64,000 nucleotides of DNA from an uncultured Eubacteriales bacterium (GTDB lineage Bacteria > Bacillota > Clostridia > Peptostreptococcales > Anaerovoracaceae): contig CACWSO010000011.1 in assembly GCA_902763505.1 (NCBI GenBank), positions 1 to 64,000 on the forward strand. The letters run 5' to 3'. The translations under genes and the position numbers were made by a program. The notes beneath the pieces were generated by a model that worked only from the letters and a program-made list of their open reading frames with translations, was not told the DNA's origin and searched no databases. Shown here piece by piece: positions 25,365 to 32,895 of this stretch (its first letter is position 1; every line of letters starts with the position of its first letter).

Positions 25365-26669
25365 ATGATAGCGATCGAGATAGAAAACATCAAACCGCAT
25401 CCAAGAAATCCAAGGAAAGAATTAGGAGATCTGACGGAGCTGACTGACAGCATCCGGACATTTGGCGTGCTGCAAAACCTGACGGTCGTACCTGATGAAG
25501 GAGAGGGGTACATATGCCTTTGCGGACACAGAAGACTGGCAGCTGCGAAGGAAGCAGGACTCGAAACGGTGCCATGCATCATTGCGGAAGACATGGACGA
25601 AAAGACGCAGGTGTCCATCATGCTGCTGGAGAATATGCAGAGAAGCGATCTGACCGTGCAGGAAGAAGCACAGGGTCTGCAGATGATGCTGGATCTTGGG
25701 AGCAGCATCGCTGAGATCGTAAAGGAAACAGGACTGTCGGAGACAAAGGTGCGTCACAGAGTGAAGATGAATGAACTGGATCAGGAACTGCTCGGCAAGA
25801 AACTGGCAGCGCAGGTATCCATCAATGACCTGATCAAGCTGGAGACGATCAACGATATCGATAAGAGAAATGAACTGCTCGGCATGCTGGGGACAAACAA
25901 CTTCGATTGGAAATACCGCGAGGCGGTAAGTGATCAGGAGAAGCAGAAGACGATCAAGCTGATCAAACAGTATATGCCGGACGCAGAGTTCAAGGAAGGA
26001 TACTACTGGCAGTATGCGATATTCGGAGATTTAAGGTTCGGAGCAAAACAGGCAGAAGTCGTGGACTTTTTGACAGAGCTTAAACAGAAGTCTGAAGAAC
26101 TGGACCGCCCGGTTTTCATCTTGGAAAGAGGAAAGTCATTCGTATGCGCGTTCGAAAGTGAGAGAACAGAGACGCCGGAAGATCCGGAGCAGGAAAGGCG
26201 CAGAGATGAGCGGGAAAAGAGAAACGATCAGCTGCGTGAGATGCGCGACAAGGTAAAAGAGTCATGGGATGACTTCATGAAAGAGTGCTGCAGACATAGC
26301 GAGTCATGGTTTGCCAGCAAGATGAATATCATTTTGGACACGCTGATCGAGAACGTATGTGACGATACGGCAACCTATGCCGATATCGATCCGGACAAAG
26401 TGCTGGAGATCATGAATATGGAAGAATACATCGGTCAGGCACTGATCAATAGGCGCTGGGCGACCATGGCGGCGATAGCATACACTTCCGGAGCACCGGA
26501 AAGATATGAGAGCACATGGAACTATTCAAATCAGACGTATAACGAAAGAGGCGCAGAAAGATACGTTAGGACCGCAGAATACATTGAACTGCTCGGATAC
26601 GAAATGTCAGATGACGAGATCGCATTCGTCGGTGGAACCAGCGAACTGTACAGGAGGAACGAGGAATGA
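25365..26669 (+). CDS. ParB-like phage protein
   Basis: 434 residues. The N-terminus is a ParB/Srx nuclease-like fold: PHPRNPRKEL, LCGHRRLAAAKEAG (the CTP-binding arginine patch of ParB) and LLENMQRSDLTVQEEA, followed by the helix-turn-helix (SIAEIVKETGLSETKVRH, residues ~110-130). The remaining ~250 residues, with a charged stretch near 265-295, do not resemble chromosomal ParB dimerisation domains. No ParA gene or parS-like repeat is apparent. It may load on phage DNA as a regulator or replication clamp. Its stop overlaps the next start. Confidence 0.82.
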   Translation: MIAIEIENIKPHPRNPRKELGDLTELTDSIRTFGVLQNLTVVPDEGEGYICLCGHRRLAAAKEAGLETVPCIIAEDMDEKTQVSIMLLENMQRSDLTVQEEAQGLQMMLDLGSSIAEIVKETGLSETKVRHRVKMNELDQELLGKKLAAQVSINDLIKLETINDIDKRNELLGMLGTNNFDWKYREAVSDQEKQKTIKLIKQYMPDAEFKEGYYWQYAIFGDLRFGAKQAEVVDFLTELKQKSEELDRPVFILERGKSFVCAFESERTETPEDPEQERRRDEREKRNDQLREMRDKVKESWDDFMKECCRHSESWFASKMNIILDTLIENVCDDTATYADIDPDKVLEIMNMEEYIGQALINRRWATMAAIAYTSGAPERYESTWNYSNQTYNERGAERYVRTAEYIELLGYEMSDDEIAFVGGTSELYRRNEE

Positions 26670-27088
26670 TAGGAGCATGGATCGGAATCATACTGACACT
26701 GTGCTGCGGAGCCGGTACTGCTATTGCCATCGGATGTATGGCAGAGACAAAGAAAGGAAGGACCGGAGGGATCATAGCATGCATAGTTTTTTCGTTAGCG
26801 CTCGCTGGTCTGATCTTCTGGTGGCTATACGCGACGGAAGGCGGGGCAAGAGCACAGAAGACATTCAAATCTGAAACGACAGGTGGACTGTACAGAGTTG
26901 TGACGGTATACGACATGGAAGGTGAGCAGCTCGCAGTATACAAAGGAAAGTTCGATATCGAAGAGAAGCAGGAGGAAGGCGTCGTCAAAGTCAAGTTCGA
27001 TATGGATGGGAAGCGACACATCATTTACTGCTCGACAGGAACTGTGACGATAGACGAAGTCGGCAAGGAGGAGAAGAACGATGAGTAA
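26666..27088 (+). CDS. Two-helix membrane protein
   Basis: 140 residues: two transmembrane segments (residues ~2-22 and 32-53) then a soluble beta-rich domain (VTVYDMEGEQLAVYKGKFDI). The domain is reminiscent of small beta-sandwich phage membrane proteins. Function unknown. It overlaps the ParB-like gene by 4 bp. Confidence 0.6.
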   Translation: MIGAWIGIILTLCCGAGTAIAIGCMAETKKGRTGGIIACIVFSLALAGLIFWWLYATEGGARAQKTFKSETTGGLYRVVTVYDMEGEQLAVYKGKFDIEEKQEEGVVKVKFDMDGKRHIIYCSTGTVTIDEVGKEEKNDE

Positions 27089-27347
27089 GTGGATAAAAAC
27101 AGATACGCTGCTCCCGGTCATGAGTGCTGTGGATTACAGCTGGGAAACAGGAGAAGTGACCTGCAAGGAATCAGATGCGGTGCTCGTCCATCATCATGAC
27201 GGATCATATCCGGTGCCGTACTGTATTGCACAGCTGACGGAAATTGACGGTGATGTCCCGAAGTGGAATGAGATAGAGACCGGAGACGTGATCAACGACG
27301 TGATCGCATGGATGCCGATACCGAGATATGAGGAGGATAGCAAATGA
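27081..27347 (+). CDS. DUF551-like phage protein
   Basis: 88 residues with the typical layout of DUF551 proteins: WIKTDTLLPV near the N-terminus, a central beta region and the closing VIAWMPIPRY. Common in phage early regions with no established function. It overlaps both neighbours by a few bases. Confidence 0.72.
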   Translation: MSKWIKTDTLLPVMSAVDYSWETGEVTCKESDAVLVHHHDGSYPVPYCIAQLTEIDGDVPKWNEIETGDVINDVIAWMPIPRYEEDSK

Positions 27348-27595
27348 TACACCTGCATACGTTCGACAACATGAGGATCACAAGGCAAGCGTTTGATTCG
27401 TTTGTTGCATCACATACTGATCAGCTTGAAAGAGTAAAAACAGCGTTCACACCAATAGTGATACTGAAGAACGATGAAGAGCATCATTTTATACCTATTC
27501 ACGCATATGGGACCTGGTGTAGGGGAAGAACGTATATGTACAGCGGGATACTGTTTCATTCAGGGATACCAGCAGATGAGGGGGATGAGAAATGA
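27344..27595 (+). CDS. Unknown early phage protein
   Basis: 83 residues (MIHLHTFDNMRITRQAFD...). No motif recognised. It overlaps the preceding and following genes by 4 bp each, which supports it being a translated member of the operon. Confidence 0.55.
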   Translation: MIHLHTFDNMRITRQAFDSFVASHTDQLERVKTAFTPIVILKNDEEHHFIPIHAYGTWCRGRTYMYSGILFHSGIPADEGDEK

Positions 27596-28128
27596 TTCGA
27601 TCGATTAATGTAGACGCTCTGCTTGAGTGGATGAACAGGCATGAGTTGACTGAGGATGGCGGCATAGATTTCAACGAACTCGAGGAACATATTAACAAAA
27701 TGGCAGTTGTTCGCGATATAGAACCGGAAGACACAATCGCGAGACAAGACGCGATAATGGCAATTTGCAGAACTTGCACGGATGATGGGAAGTACTATCG
27801 CGATTGCAAGATGTACCAGATCGGGATCTGTGCAGATGCCTATGCTCTTGAAACGGTACCTGAATCTGAAGCACCGGCAAGGTGTATTGCAACTATAAAA
27901 GTTGACAAAGATGAGTTAGTTGAGACGTGCATAAATCGGCTCAAAAAGGAATACGGCATAGAAGAAAAAGCGCAGCGCCATCCGGGAAAATGGAGGCACG
28001 TCGCGACTATCCGTAGCAACGAGTGCGGAGAGATGAAGACATACCACATGTTCAAATGCAGCGAGTGCGACTACGAAGGGAACCCGGACTGGTCGTACTG
28101 TCCACATTGTGGATCGCCGATGGCGTAG
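27592..28128 (+). CDS. Zinc-ribbon phage protein
   Basis: 178 residues. The C-terminus is a zinc ribbon (FKCSECDYEGNPDWSYCPHCGSPM). Residues ~60-80 contain another cysteine group (CRTCTDDGKYYRDCKMYQIGIC). Such proteins are common in clostridial phage early operons. Role unknown; nucleic-acid or protein binding is plausible. Confidence 0.65.
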   Translation: MIRSINVDALLEWMNRHELTEDGGIDFNELEEHINKMAVVRDIEPEDTIARQDAIMAICRTCTDDGKYYRDCKMYQIGICADAYALETVPESEAPARCIATIKVDKDELVETCINRLKKEYGIEEKAQRHPGKWRHVATIRSNECGEMKTYHMFKCSECDYEGNPDWSYCPHCGSPMA

Positions 28129-28191
28129 TGAGCAACCCTCATATCGTTCATAGCGACAATTATCCAGAGCATTGTTTAGTAGGAGGAGAAC

Positions 28192-28482
28192 ATGAGCGGA
28201 GGAAGTTACGGATATCATTACTGCACGATCGATAATGAGTACGTGGGTGCGATGTATGATGCAGAACTCGATGAGATGATGAAAGATCTTGTTGTTGTTC
28301 TACACGATGTTGAGTGGTGGCAGTCGGCAGACATAGGTGAGGAAGACTATAGGAGGACAGTAAAACTATTCAAAGACAAGTGGTTCAATGGAAATCGGAG
28401 CGAACGACTCGAACCGATAATAGACAGAAAGATTGAACAGCTTCGAGCAGAGCTGATGTACTTGATTGGAGAACAGGAATGA
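28192..28482 (+). CDS. Early phage protein of the MSGGSYGY type
   Basis: 96 residues beginning MSGGSYGYHYC, a recurring N-terminus in small proteins of Bacillota phages, with an acidic helical body. It has ribosome site AGGAGGAG. Its stop overlaps the next start. Function unknown. Confidence 0.62.
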   Translation: MSGGSYGYHYCTIDNEYVGAMYDAELDEMMKDLVVVLHDVEWWQSADIGEEDYRRTVKLFKDKWFNGNRSERLEPIIDRKIEQLRAELMYLIGEQE

Positions 28483-28805
28483 AAGCATACAGCGCGTGGA
28501 ATGAATACACCGGATTTGCGACAGTGGTATTTGCCGAGACAGCTGGGAAAGCAAAAGCGATACTGATAAGCACGGACTGTTTTGATGGGTTTGAGTTCAC
28601 AGAGATAAGACCATATAGAGTGCCGGAACTCGACAAGGAATACCGTGGACACAGCGAAATGGATTGGTGCGATGATCAGGACAGGATAGCGCTTGTAAAA
28701 CAGGGCTGGCATTGCGGAGATGATGCTTTTCGGCCAGACGAATGCGTGGCATGCCCAGCAGGCAAATGGTGTGAAAGGAGGAGCGAAGCAGATGCTGAGA
28801 ATTAA
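28479..28805 (+). CDS. Cysteine-rich early phage protein
   Basis: 108 residues. The last 40 contain CGDDAFRPDECVACPAGKWC, a possible metal site. The N-terminal part (ATVVFAETAGKAKAIL) is a beta-alpha unit. It overlaps genes on both sides. No family assigned. Confidence 0.58.
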   Translation: MKAYSAWNEYTGFATVVFAETAGKAKAILISTDCFDGFEFTEIRPYRVPELDKEYRGHSEMDWCDDQDRIALVKQGWHCGDDAFRPDECVACPAGKWCERRSEADAEN

Positions 28806-29121
28806 GACAGAACTGGACAAGCTCGAAGAGTACCTGATCAATCACAGGATCACGTATGACCGGATAGACGAGGATGCAGCACATGATGAAACAGGAAGAT
28901 ATCTGCTCCATCACGCCAGGCATCAGATCTGCGTACCGTGTATGCCGGAAGACGGTGAGTGTAGATGGGATGCCATATGCCAGCCGGGTTCATATGGATA
29001 CGAACAAGGGCTGCTGGAGATCTACGGAGAGCTGGTAAAAGAGGAAGACGGAGACAGCATAGCCGGATGGCTGACAGCTGAAGACGTAATAAAGAGACTG
29101 GAGGAGAAGAATGGAAAGTGA
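28792..29121 (+). CDS. Early phage protein with central cysteines
   Basis: 109 residues. The start at 28792 follows GGAGGAG inside the previous gene. The N-terminal helix (LRIKTELDKLEEYLINHRITYDR) precedes a HQICVPCMPEDGECRWDAIC segment. Function unknown. Confidence 0.58.
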   Translation: MLRIKTELDKLEEYLINHRITYDRIDEDAAHDETGRYLLHHARHQICVPCMPEDGECRWDAICQPGSYGYEQGLLEIYGELVKEEDGDSIAGWLTAEDVIKRLEEKNGK

Positions 29122-29281
29122 AACATATTGTGTACTTTACGGAGAGATAGTGCTGGCCAAAGAAATGTCGCTGGCCATGGCGCTGCTTCTGATTGAAGCG
29201 CTCATGATGAAATACCATGAGGAAAGAGAACTCGCGTATACGATTAAGAGAGAAGCCTACGAGACACAGGTGGGGGGGTAG
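29111..29281 (+). CDS. Small early protein ending in a G7 tract
   Basis: A 56-residue, mainly helical protein (MESETYCVLYGEIVLAK...). It overlaps the preceding gene and has a GGAGGAG site. Its last codons are GTG GGG GGG TAG, formed by a run of seven G (29272-29278). One base more, or a -1 slip, would bypass the stop and fuse it in frame to the helix-turn-helix segment downstream, giving about 130 residues. Confidence 0.6.
   Translation: MESETYCVLYGEIVLAKEMSLAMALLLIEALMMKYHEERELAYTIKREAYETQVGG
29272..29278 (+). repeat. Poly-G tract (G7) at the end of an early gene
   Basis: Seven consecutive G directly before TAG. It stands out because homopolymers of this length are rare in the rest of the window. 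It is discussed with the two longer tracts in the tail region. Confidence 0.9.
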
Positions 29282-29394
29282 AGCTTCAACTTGAAAAGGC
29301 ACAGCCCGAAATCAAAGAGACCAGGCCCGCTGCCGATAAGCAGCAGAGCGCTGCCAAAAGGCAGCAGAAGAGAAAGCCGTTCGATACCGGCAAA

Positions 29395-29505
29395 ATGATA
29401 GCACTGCTGAGAGCCGGGTGGAACGTGCCGAAGATCGCGGATGAGATGGGAGTATCTGAACCGACCATCTACAACCATATGAAGAAGGAAGGGATCACAA
29501 AGTAA
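29395..29505 (+). CDS. Helix-turn-helix segment, short ORF or frameshifted extension
   Basis: The reading frame is open from 29248 with no start codon until ATG 29395. The translated region from the G7 tract onward reads as a glutamine/lysine-rich linker followed by a clear resolvase-like HTH (KIADEMGVSEPTIYNHMKK). From ATG 29395 it would be only 36 residues and would lose the linker. The more sensible protein is either a -1 frameshift fusion with the 29111 gene or initiation at a non-standard codon. Its stop overlaps the next ATG (TAATG). Confidence 0.45.
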   Translation: MIALLRAGWNVPKIADEMGVSEPTIYNHMKKEGITK

Positions 29506-29807
29506 TGAACGAAGACAACGGGATGCAGGTAGTAACACTGGACGGAGTGACTGAGATCCATGAAGTGAAAGCAGAGATCTCGACGTCAGACGAAGAACCA
29601 TACCTGGAGATCCGCGGGGGCGAAGGATTCTCCGGAAGCATCGAACTGAAGCTGACGAGAAAAGACAAGAAGCTCTGGGGGAAAGTGTTCATGATGCCGA
29701 AGTACAGGGTGACTGAGTGGGCAAACCCGCGCAAGAAAAAACGCGGGGCAATGCGCAGAGCAAGAAGGAGGAGACGGAATGCACAAGCCACAGCCAATCA
29801 GATCTAA
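29505..29807 (+). CDS. Basic early phage protein
   Basis: 100 residues: a beta-rich first part (EIRGGEGFSGSIELKLTRKDK) and an arginine/lysine-rich C-terminus (KKKRGAMRRARRRRRN), probably nucleic-acid binding. Start coupled to the previous stop. Unknown family. Confidence 0.55.
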   Translation: MNEDNGMQVVTLDGVTEIHEVKAEISTSDEEPYLEIRGGEGFSGSIELKLTRKDKKLWGKVFMMPKYRVTEWANPRKKKRGAMRRARRRRRNAQATANQI

Positions 29808-29940
29808 CAGATTAGGCAAAGCGATTCTGATGCTGATCGAGAAGTACGACGAAGCAATGAAGCTGGATTGGATCAAGAACAAAGAAGCCTGGGCGCTGTA
29901 TCAGGCGTGGAGAATATTCGACGAGGAGAGAGACACATGA
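29779..29940 (+). CDS. Small helical early protein
   Basis: A 53-residue protein (MHKPQPIRSNRLGKAILML...). GGAGGAGACGG upstream gives a good ribosome site. It overlaps neighbours on both sides. No known function. Confidence 0.5.
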   Translation: MHKPQPIRSNRLGKAILMLIEKYDEAMKLDWIKNKEAWALYQAWRIFDEERDT

Positions 29941-30086
29941 TGAGAATATGCGCGGCGATATTAGTCGGATGGGCAGGGCTGCTCCTGCTGGGAACGATCG
30001 CCACAGTGGCCAGAGATCTGTGGAAGGAATACGAGATACGGAACGGACTCCGGCCGCCGACAAAGGAAGAGTGGAGGAGAAGGTAA
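29937..30086 (+). CDS. Tiny single-pass membrane protein
   Basis: 49 residues with one N-terminal hydrophobic helix (ICAAILVGWAGLLLLGTIA) and a charged tail rich in Arg and Glu. Overlaps adjacent genes by 1-4 bp. Function unknown. Confidence 0.5.
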   Translation: MMRICAAILVGWAGLLLLGTIATVARDLWKEYEIRNGLRPPTKEEWRRR

Positions 30087-30424
30087 TGGATTACCATTCA
30101 AAATATTTGATTCCAAAGGAAGCGCCAGAAGATGCGCAACTATACGCAAGAACAAGAATAGCCACTGAGCTTGTAGAGTCGGTGCTGGGGAAACTGATTG
30201 ACGGATTCAACTACAAGATCAGACTGACGAAGGAAGAACATGAGGATGTTAGACAAAACAGCTATGTGTTTCACGCCAGAATAGATCTTGACGAAATTGT
30301 AACGTGCAAGGAGTGCGAATACAACAACGACGGATATAACTGCGTGATGGCAAAGGCGCTGGGGAAAGATGGGCATTGCTCTAACGGAAAGAGGTGGAAT
30401 GGACAATATGAATATAGAGTATGA
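30086..30424 (+). CDS. Early phage protein with C-terminal cysteine cluster
   Basis: 112 residues. The N-terminal half is helical (LYARTRIATELVESVLGKLI) and the C-terminus has CKECEYNNDGYNCVMAK...GHCSNG, a possible zinc knuckle. The start shares a base with the previous stop (TAATG). Unknown role. Confidence 0.58.
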   Translation: MDYHSKYLIPKEAPEDAQLYARTRIATELVESVLGKLIDGFNYKIRLTKEEHEDVRQNSYVFHARIDLDEIVTCKECEYNNDGYNCVMAKALGKDGHCSNGKRWNGQYEYRV

Positions 30425-30626
30425 ACTGATAGAAACATACGGCGTATTCGATGAGACGGAGAGCGGATGGACACGGGAAGTAAACCTGATCAGCTGGAAC
30501 GGGAAGGAGCCGAAGATAGATGTCAGGACATGGAGCCCGGACCACAGCAAGAGTGCGAAGATCGGAACGCTCAGCAAAGACGCAGCCAGAAAGCTGGGAC
30601 AGATCCTCGTGAGGGTCACAGAGTAA
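30399..30626 (+). CDS. YdbC/PC4-like single-stranded DNA-binding protein
   Basis: 75 residues. The core NLISWNGKEPKIDVRTWSPD followed by LSKDAARKLGQILV matches the YdbC subgroup of the PC4 fold, a dimeric ssDNA binder found in Bacillota and their phages. Coming just before the HUH initiator, it could coat the single strand made during rolling-circle replication (inference). ATG 30408 is an alternative start. Confidence 0.75.
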   Translation: MDNMNIEYELIETYGVFDETESGWTREVNLISWNGKEPKIDVRTWSPDHSKSAKIGTLSKDAARKLGQILVRVTE

Positions 30627-30647
30627 TTATATAAGGTAGCTTTTCAC

Positions 30648-30704
30648 AAGGCGAGACAGACGAGAGGGTCTCGCCTTCAGGCTTGATAGTATTATTAACA
30701 ATAC
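30648..30704 (+). other. Hairpin and dyad upstream of the HUH gene (candidate replication origin)
   Basis: AAGGCGAGA (30648-30656) pairs with TCTCGCCTT (30669-30677); no T run follows, so it is a poor terminator. Eleven bases later comes a 16-bp near-palindrome GTATTATTAACAATAC (30689-30704). A stem-loop plus an AT-rich palindrome ahead of an HUH gene is the layout expected for a nick site. Confidence 0.4.
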
Positions 30705-30715
30705 GACAAAGGACG

Positions 30716-31546
30716 ATGTACAAGAGATTCACGACCATAGCAGGAAAGACGATCATAACGAGATACACAGACAGCAGCCGGATCCGGACGGAGAAGGGAG
30801 TAAGGAAACCGAAGACCAGACCGACACCGGAAGCAGTAGCGAAAGTGAATGCCATCAATCAGGACAGAGCATTGACTGCGATACTGAATGCGAACTTCAG
30901 ACCGGGAGATCTGTGGCTGGTCCTCTCACATCCTGCAGGGACGACGATCGAGGAAGCGATGAAGAAGCTGGAGAACTTCAAGAGGAACATACGTGGAGCC
31001 AGCAGAAGAAGCGAGAAGCCGTTCAGGTTGGTGGAATCAATAGGCATAGGCAAGAGGACAGGAAGGCCGCACCATCACATCGTACTGAATCAGGAGATCA
31101 CAAGGGACATGATCACAAGATACTGGCCGGAGGAGTATGTACACATCGAGACACTGTGGAGCTCCGGCAATTACAACAGGGTGGCCAAGTACATGCTGAA
31201 GAACGCGCTGCAGACAAAGGACGCAAGGGGAAAGCACAAGAAGGCATGGAGGACCAGCAGGTCCGTGGTCAGACCCGAGACAAGAGAAGAGAAGATGAAG
31301 CGGGTGCCGGTGTTCGATATCGAAGACCTGAAGCCGCGTAAAGGATACGGCATAGACAGAGACAGCATCAGATTGTACGAGCATGCCATCACAGGAGCAT
31401 ACTGCATCGAGTACATCGAGGTGAGCCTGGAAGAAGAACCGAAGCTGAAGCGGTACAGCAAAGGGAAGATAACATCAGAGGAACGATGGTATCCGGAAAG
31501 CTGGGATGAGCAGCTGTCTTTTGATATGGTCGGAGGAATCGTATGA
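30716..31546 (+). CDS. HUH-family rolling-circle replication initiator-like protein
   Basis: 276 residues. The motifs of HUH endonucleases are in order: motif I-like DLWLVLSHPAG (near 65), the metal-binding GRPHHHIVLNQ (near 115) and the catalytic tyrosine in RVAKYMLKNAL (near 155). There is no helicase domain. It would nick and covalently join one strand at the phage origin. As the only replication protein I can recognise, it is the best candidate initiator. The start is uncertain: ATG 30716 has AAAGG very close, and TTG 30683 would add 11 residues. The late regulator overlaps its stop. Confidence 0.8.
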   Translation: MYKRFTTIAGKTIITRYTDSSRIRTEKGVRKPKTRPTPEAVAKVNAINQDRALTAILNANFRPGDLWLVLSHPAGTTIEEAMKKLENFKRNIRGASRRSEKPFRLVESIGIGKRTGRPHHHIVLNQEITRDMITRYWPEEYVHIETLWSSGNYNRVAKYMLKNALQTKDARGKHKKAWRTSRSVVRPETREEKMKRVPVFDIEDLKPRKGYGIDRDSIRLYEHAITGAYCIEYIEVSLEEEPKLKRYSKGKITSEERWYPESWDEQLSFDMVGGIV

Positions 31547-31935
31547 CGAGAAAAGAAATCAACCAGATCTACTACTACAACAAACAGATCGAGAAGCTGA
31601 CACAGGATCTCATTGACATAGAATCAGGGACATATCGGTCGCCGCAGCTGGACGGGATGCCGAGAGGCGCAAGCGGTAAGTCAGACCCGACAGGGACGGC
31701 AGGAACATCCGCGGCTGACATCAAGACTCTGATAGAGGAATACAGATACAAGATCGAGAGAAAGCGCAGGGAAGTGTATGAATACATCTCAGAACTTGAC
31801 GATGCGCTGGTGGAGCTGATCATACTCTACCGGTGTATCAACCTGTGCACATGGGATCAGGTGGCCGCACACATCGGCGGAGGAAACACGGCAGACTCGG
31901 TGCGCATGATATTCAACAGACACTTTGAAGAATAG
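31543..31935 (+). CDS. ArpU/DUF1492-type late transcription regulator
   Basis: 130 residues. An N-terminal coiled region (INQIYYYNKQIEKLTQDL) and a proline/glycine linker (DGMPRGASGKSDP) precede a C-terminal sigma-like HTH (YRCINLCTWDQVAAHIGGGNTADSVRMIFNRHF). It is the last early gene before the packaging module, where such proteins activate the late operon. Confidence 0.82.
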   Translation: MTRKEINQIYYYNKQIEKLTQDLIDIESGTYRSPQLDGMPRGASGKSDPTGTAGTSAADIKTLIEEYRYKIERKRREVYEYISELDDALVELIILYRCINLCTWDQVAAHIGGGNTADSVRMIFNRHFEE

Positions 31936-32019
31936 ACCGTGTTCGTTTTGTTCGGTGGGAATATGTTACGGTGTATTCGTAAAAGATAGATCGAATATCA
32001 TTTACGGAAACTCCTTAGG

Positions 32020-32053
32020 AAGACAGTTGCAGGGTAGCAGCTGTCTTTTGTTT
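32020..32053 (+). terminator. Terminator between early and late regions
   Basis: AAGACAGTTGC (32020-32030) pairs with GCAGCTGTCTT (32037-32047), one G-U pair, then TTTGTTT. The late regulator may act here or at a promoter just upstream. Confidence 0.78.
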
Positions 32054-32057
32054 AGCA

Positions 32058-32360
32058 ATGGATTACGAAAGCAAGAGATGGAAGCGGAAGCGCAGATACA
32101 TACTGAGGCTGGATGGATATAAGGACAGAGTGGCCGCAAGGTTCGGGAAGACACAGGAAGCCAACACGGTGCACCACATCTATCCGGTCGATGAGTATCC
32201 GGAGTACGCATGGGAAGACTGGAACCTGATCTCAGTCGCAGACACGACACACAACAAGCTGCACAACAGGCAGACTGGTGAACTCATAGGCGAGGGGCTG
32301 CAGCTGAAGCGGAGAACGAAGCCGGGAATCGACTGGCGAAGGCATAGGGGCACGAAGTGA
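32058..32360 (+). CDS. HNH endonuclease
   Basis: 100 residues with the HNH motif TVHHIYPVDEYPEYAWEDWNL followed by HNKLHNR. Such HNH proteins next to the terminase genes assist cos cleavage by TerL in HK97-type phages. It is the first gene of the packaging module. Confidence 0.9.
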   Translation: MDYESKRWKRKRRYILRLDGYKDRVAARFGKTQEANTVHHIYPVDEYPEYAWEDWNLISVADTTHNKLHNRQTGELIGEGLQLKRRTKPGIDWRRHRGTK

Positions 32361-32523
32361 CGAAAAAAGAAAAAATATTTTTTTCGGATAATATCCCCCC
32401 TCCTTTTCGCGATAGATACCATGCTTCTATACACCGGTGGCCGCCAACTTTTCCAACTCTGCAACGATTTTTCGAGAAGGGGGATCGCGCGGGCGAAGGG
32501 TCGCGATAGATAACAGTATTGTT
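32361..32523. other. Non-coding interval between HNH and terS (candidate cos region)
   Basis: 163 bp without a gene. It contains an AT-rich hairpin CGAAAAAA/TTTTTTTCG near 32361-32386, then C- and G-rich strings (around 32394-32401 and 32480-32510, including two TCGCGATAGATA copies at 32407 and 32501). Its position between HNH and TerS is where cos is found in related phages. No cleavage site can be assigned. Confidence 0.4.
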
Positions 32524-32895
32524 ATGGCCGCAAAAGGAACATGGAAAAAACGCATAAAAAAAGCGTGTGAAGATGCCGGGACATACTCTCCGGAGTTCGA
32601 CTACGTCATTGACACGCTGGCGAGGATCATGGAGAACCGCGACAAGGCCCAGAAACAGTTCAAGGATTCCGGATCCAACCCGGTGGTGACGCACACCAAC
32701 AAAGCCGGAGCGACGAACATCGTGAAGAACCCGGCGCTGGTGGCTGTCATGGACTGCGACGCACAGGCCCTGGCATACTGGCGCGATCTGGGGCTGACCC
32801 CGGCCGGATTGAAGAAGATCCGCGGAGACGCAGCTGAAGCGGAGAGAGAATCAGCACTGACAAAAGCACTGAAGGAAATGAGCATGAATGGATAA
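32524..32895 (+). CDS. terS: Terminase small subunit (P27 family)
   Basis: 123 residues with the P27 layout: a basic N-terminus ([14 protein letters not shown]), central helices ([20 protein letters not shown]), the [21 protein letters not shown] stretch and the closing [11 protein letters not shown]. It recognises phage DNA for packaging. No clear ribosome site precedes ATG 32524. It overlaps terL by 8 bp. Confidence 0.87.
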   Translation: MAAKGTWKKRIKKACEDAGTYSPEFDYVIDTLARIMENRDKAQKQFKDSGSNPVVTHTNKAGATNIVKNPALVAVMDCDAQALAYWRDLGLTPAGLKKIRGDAAEAERESALTKALKEMSMNG

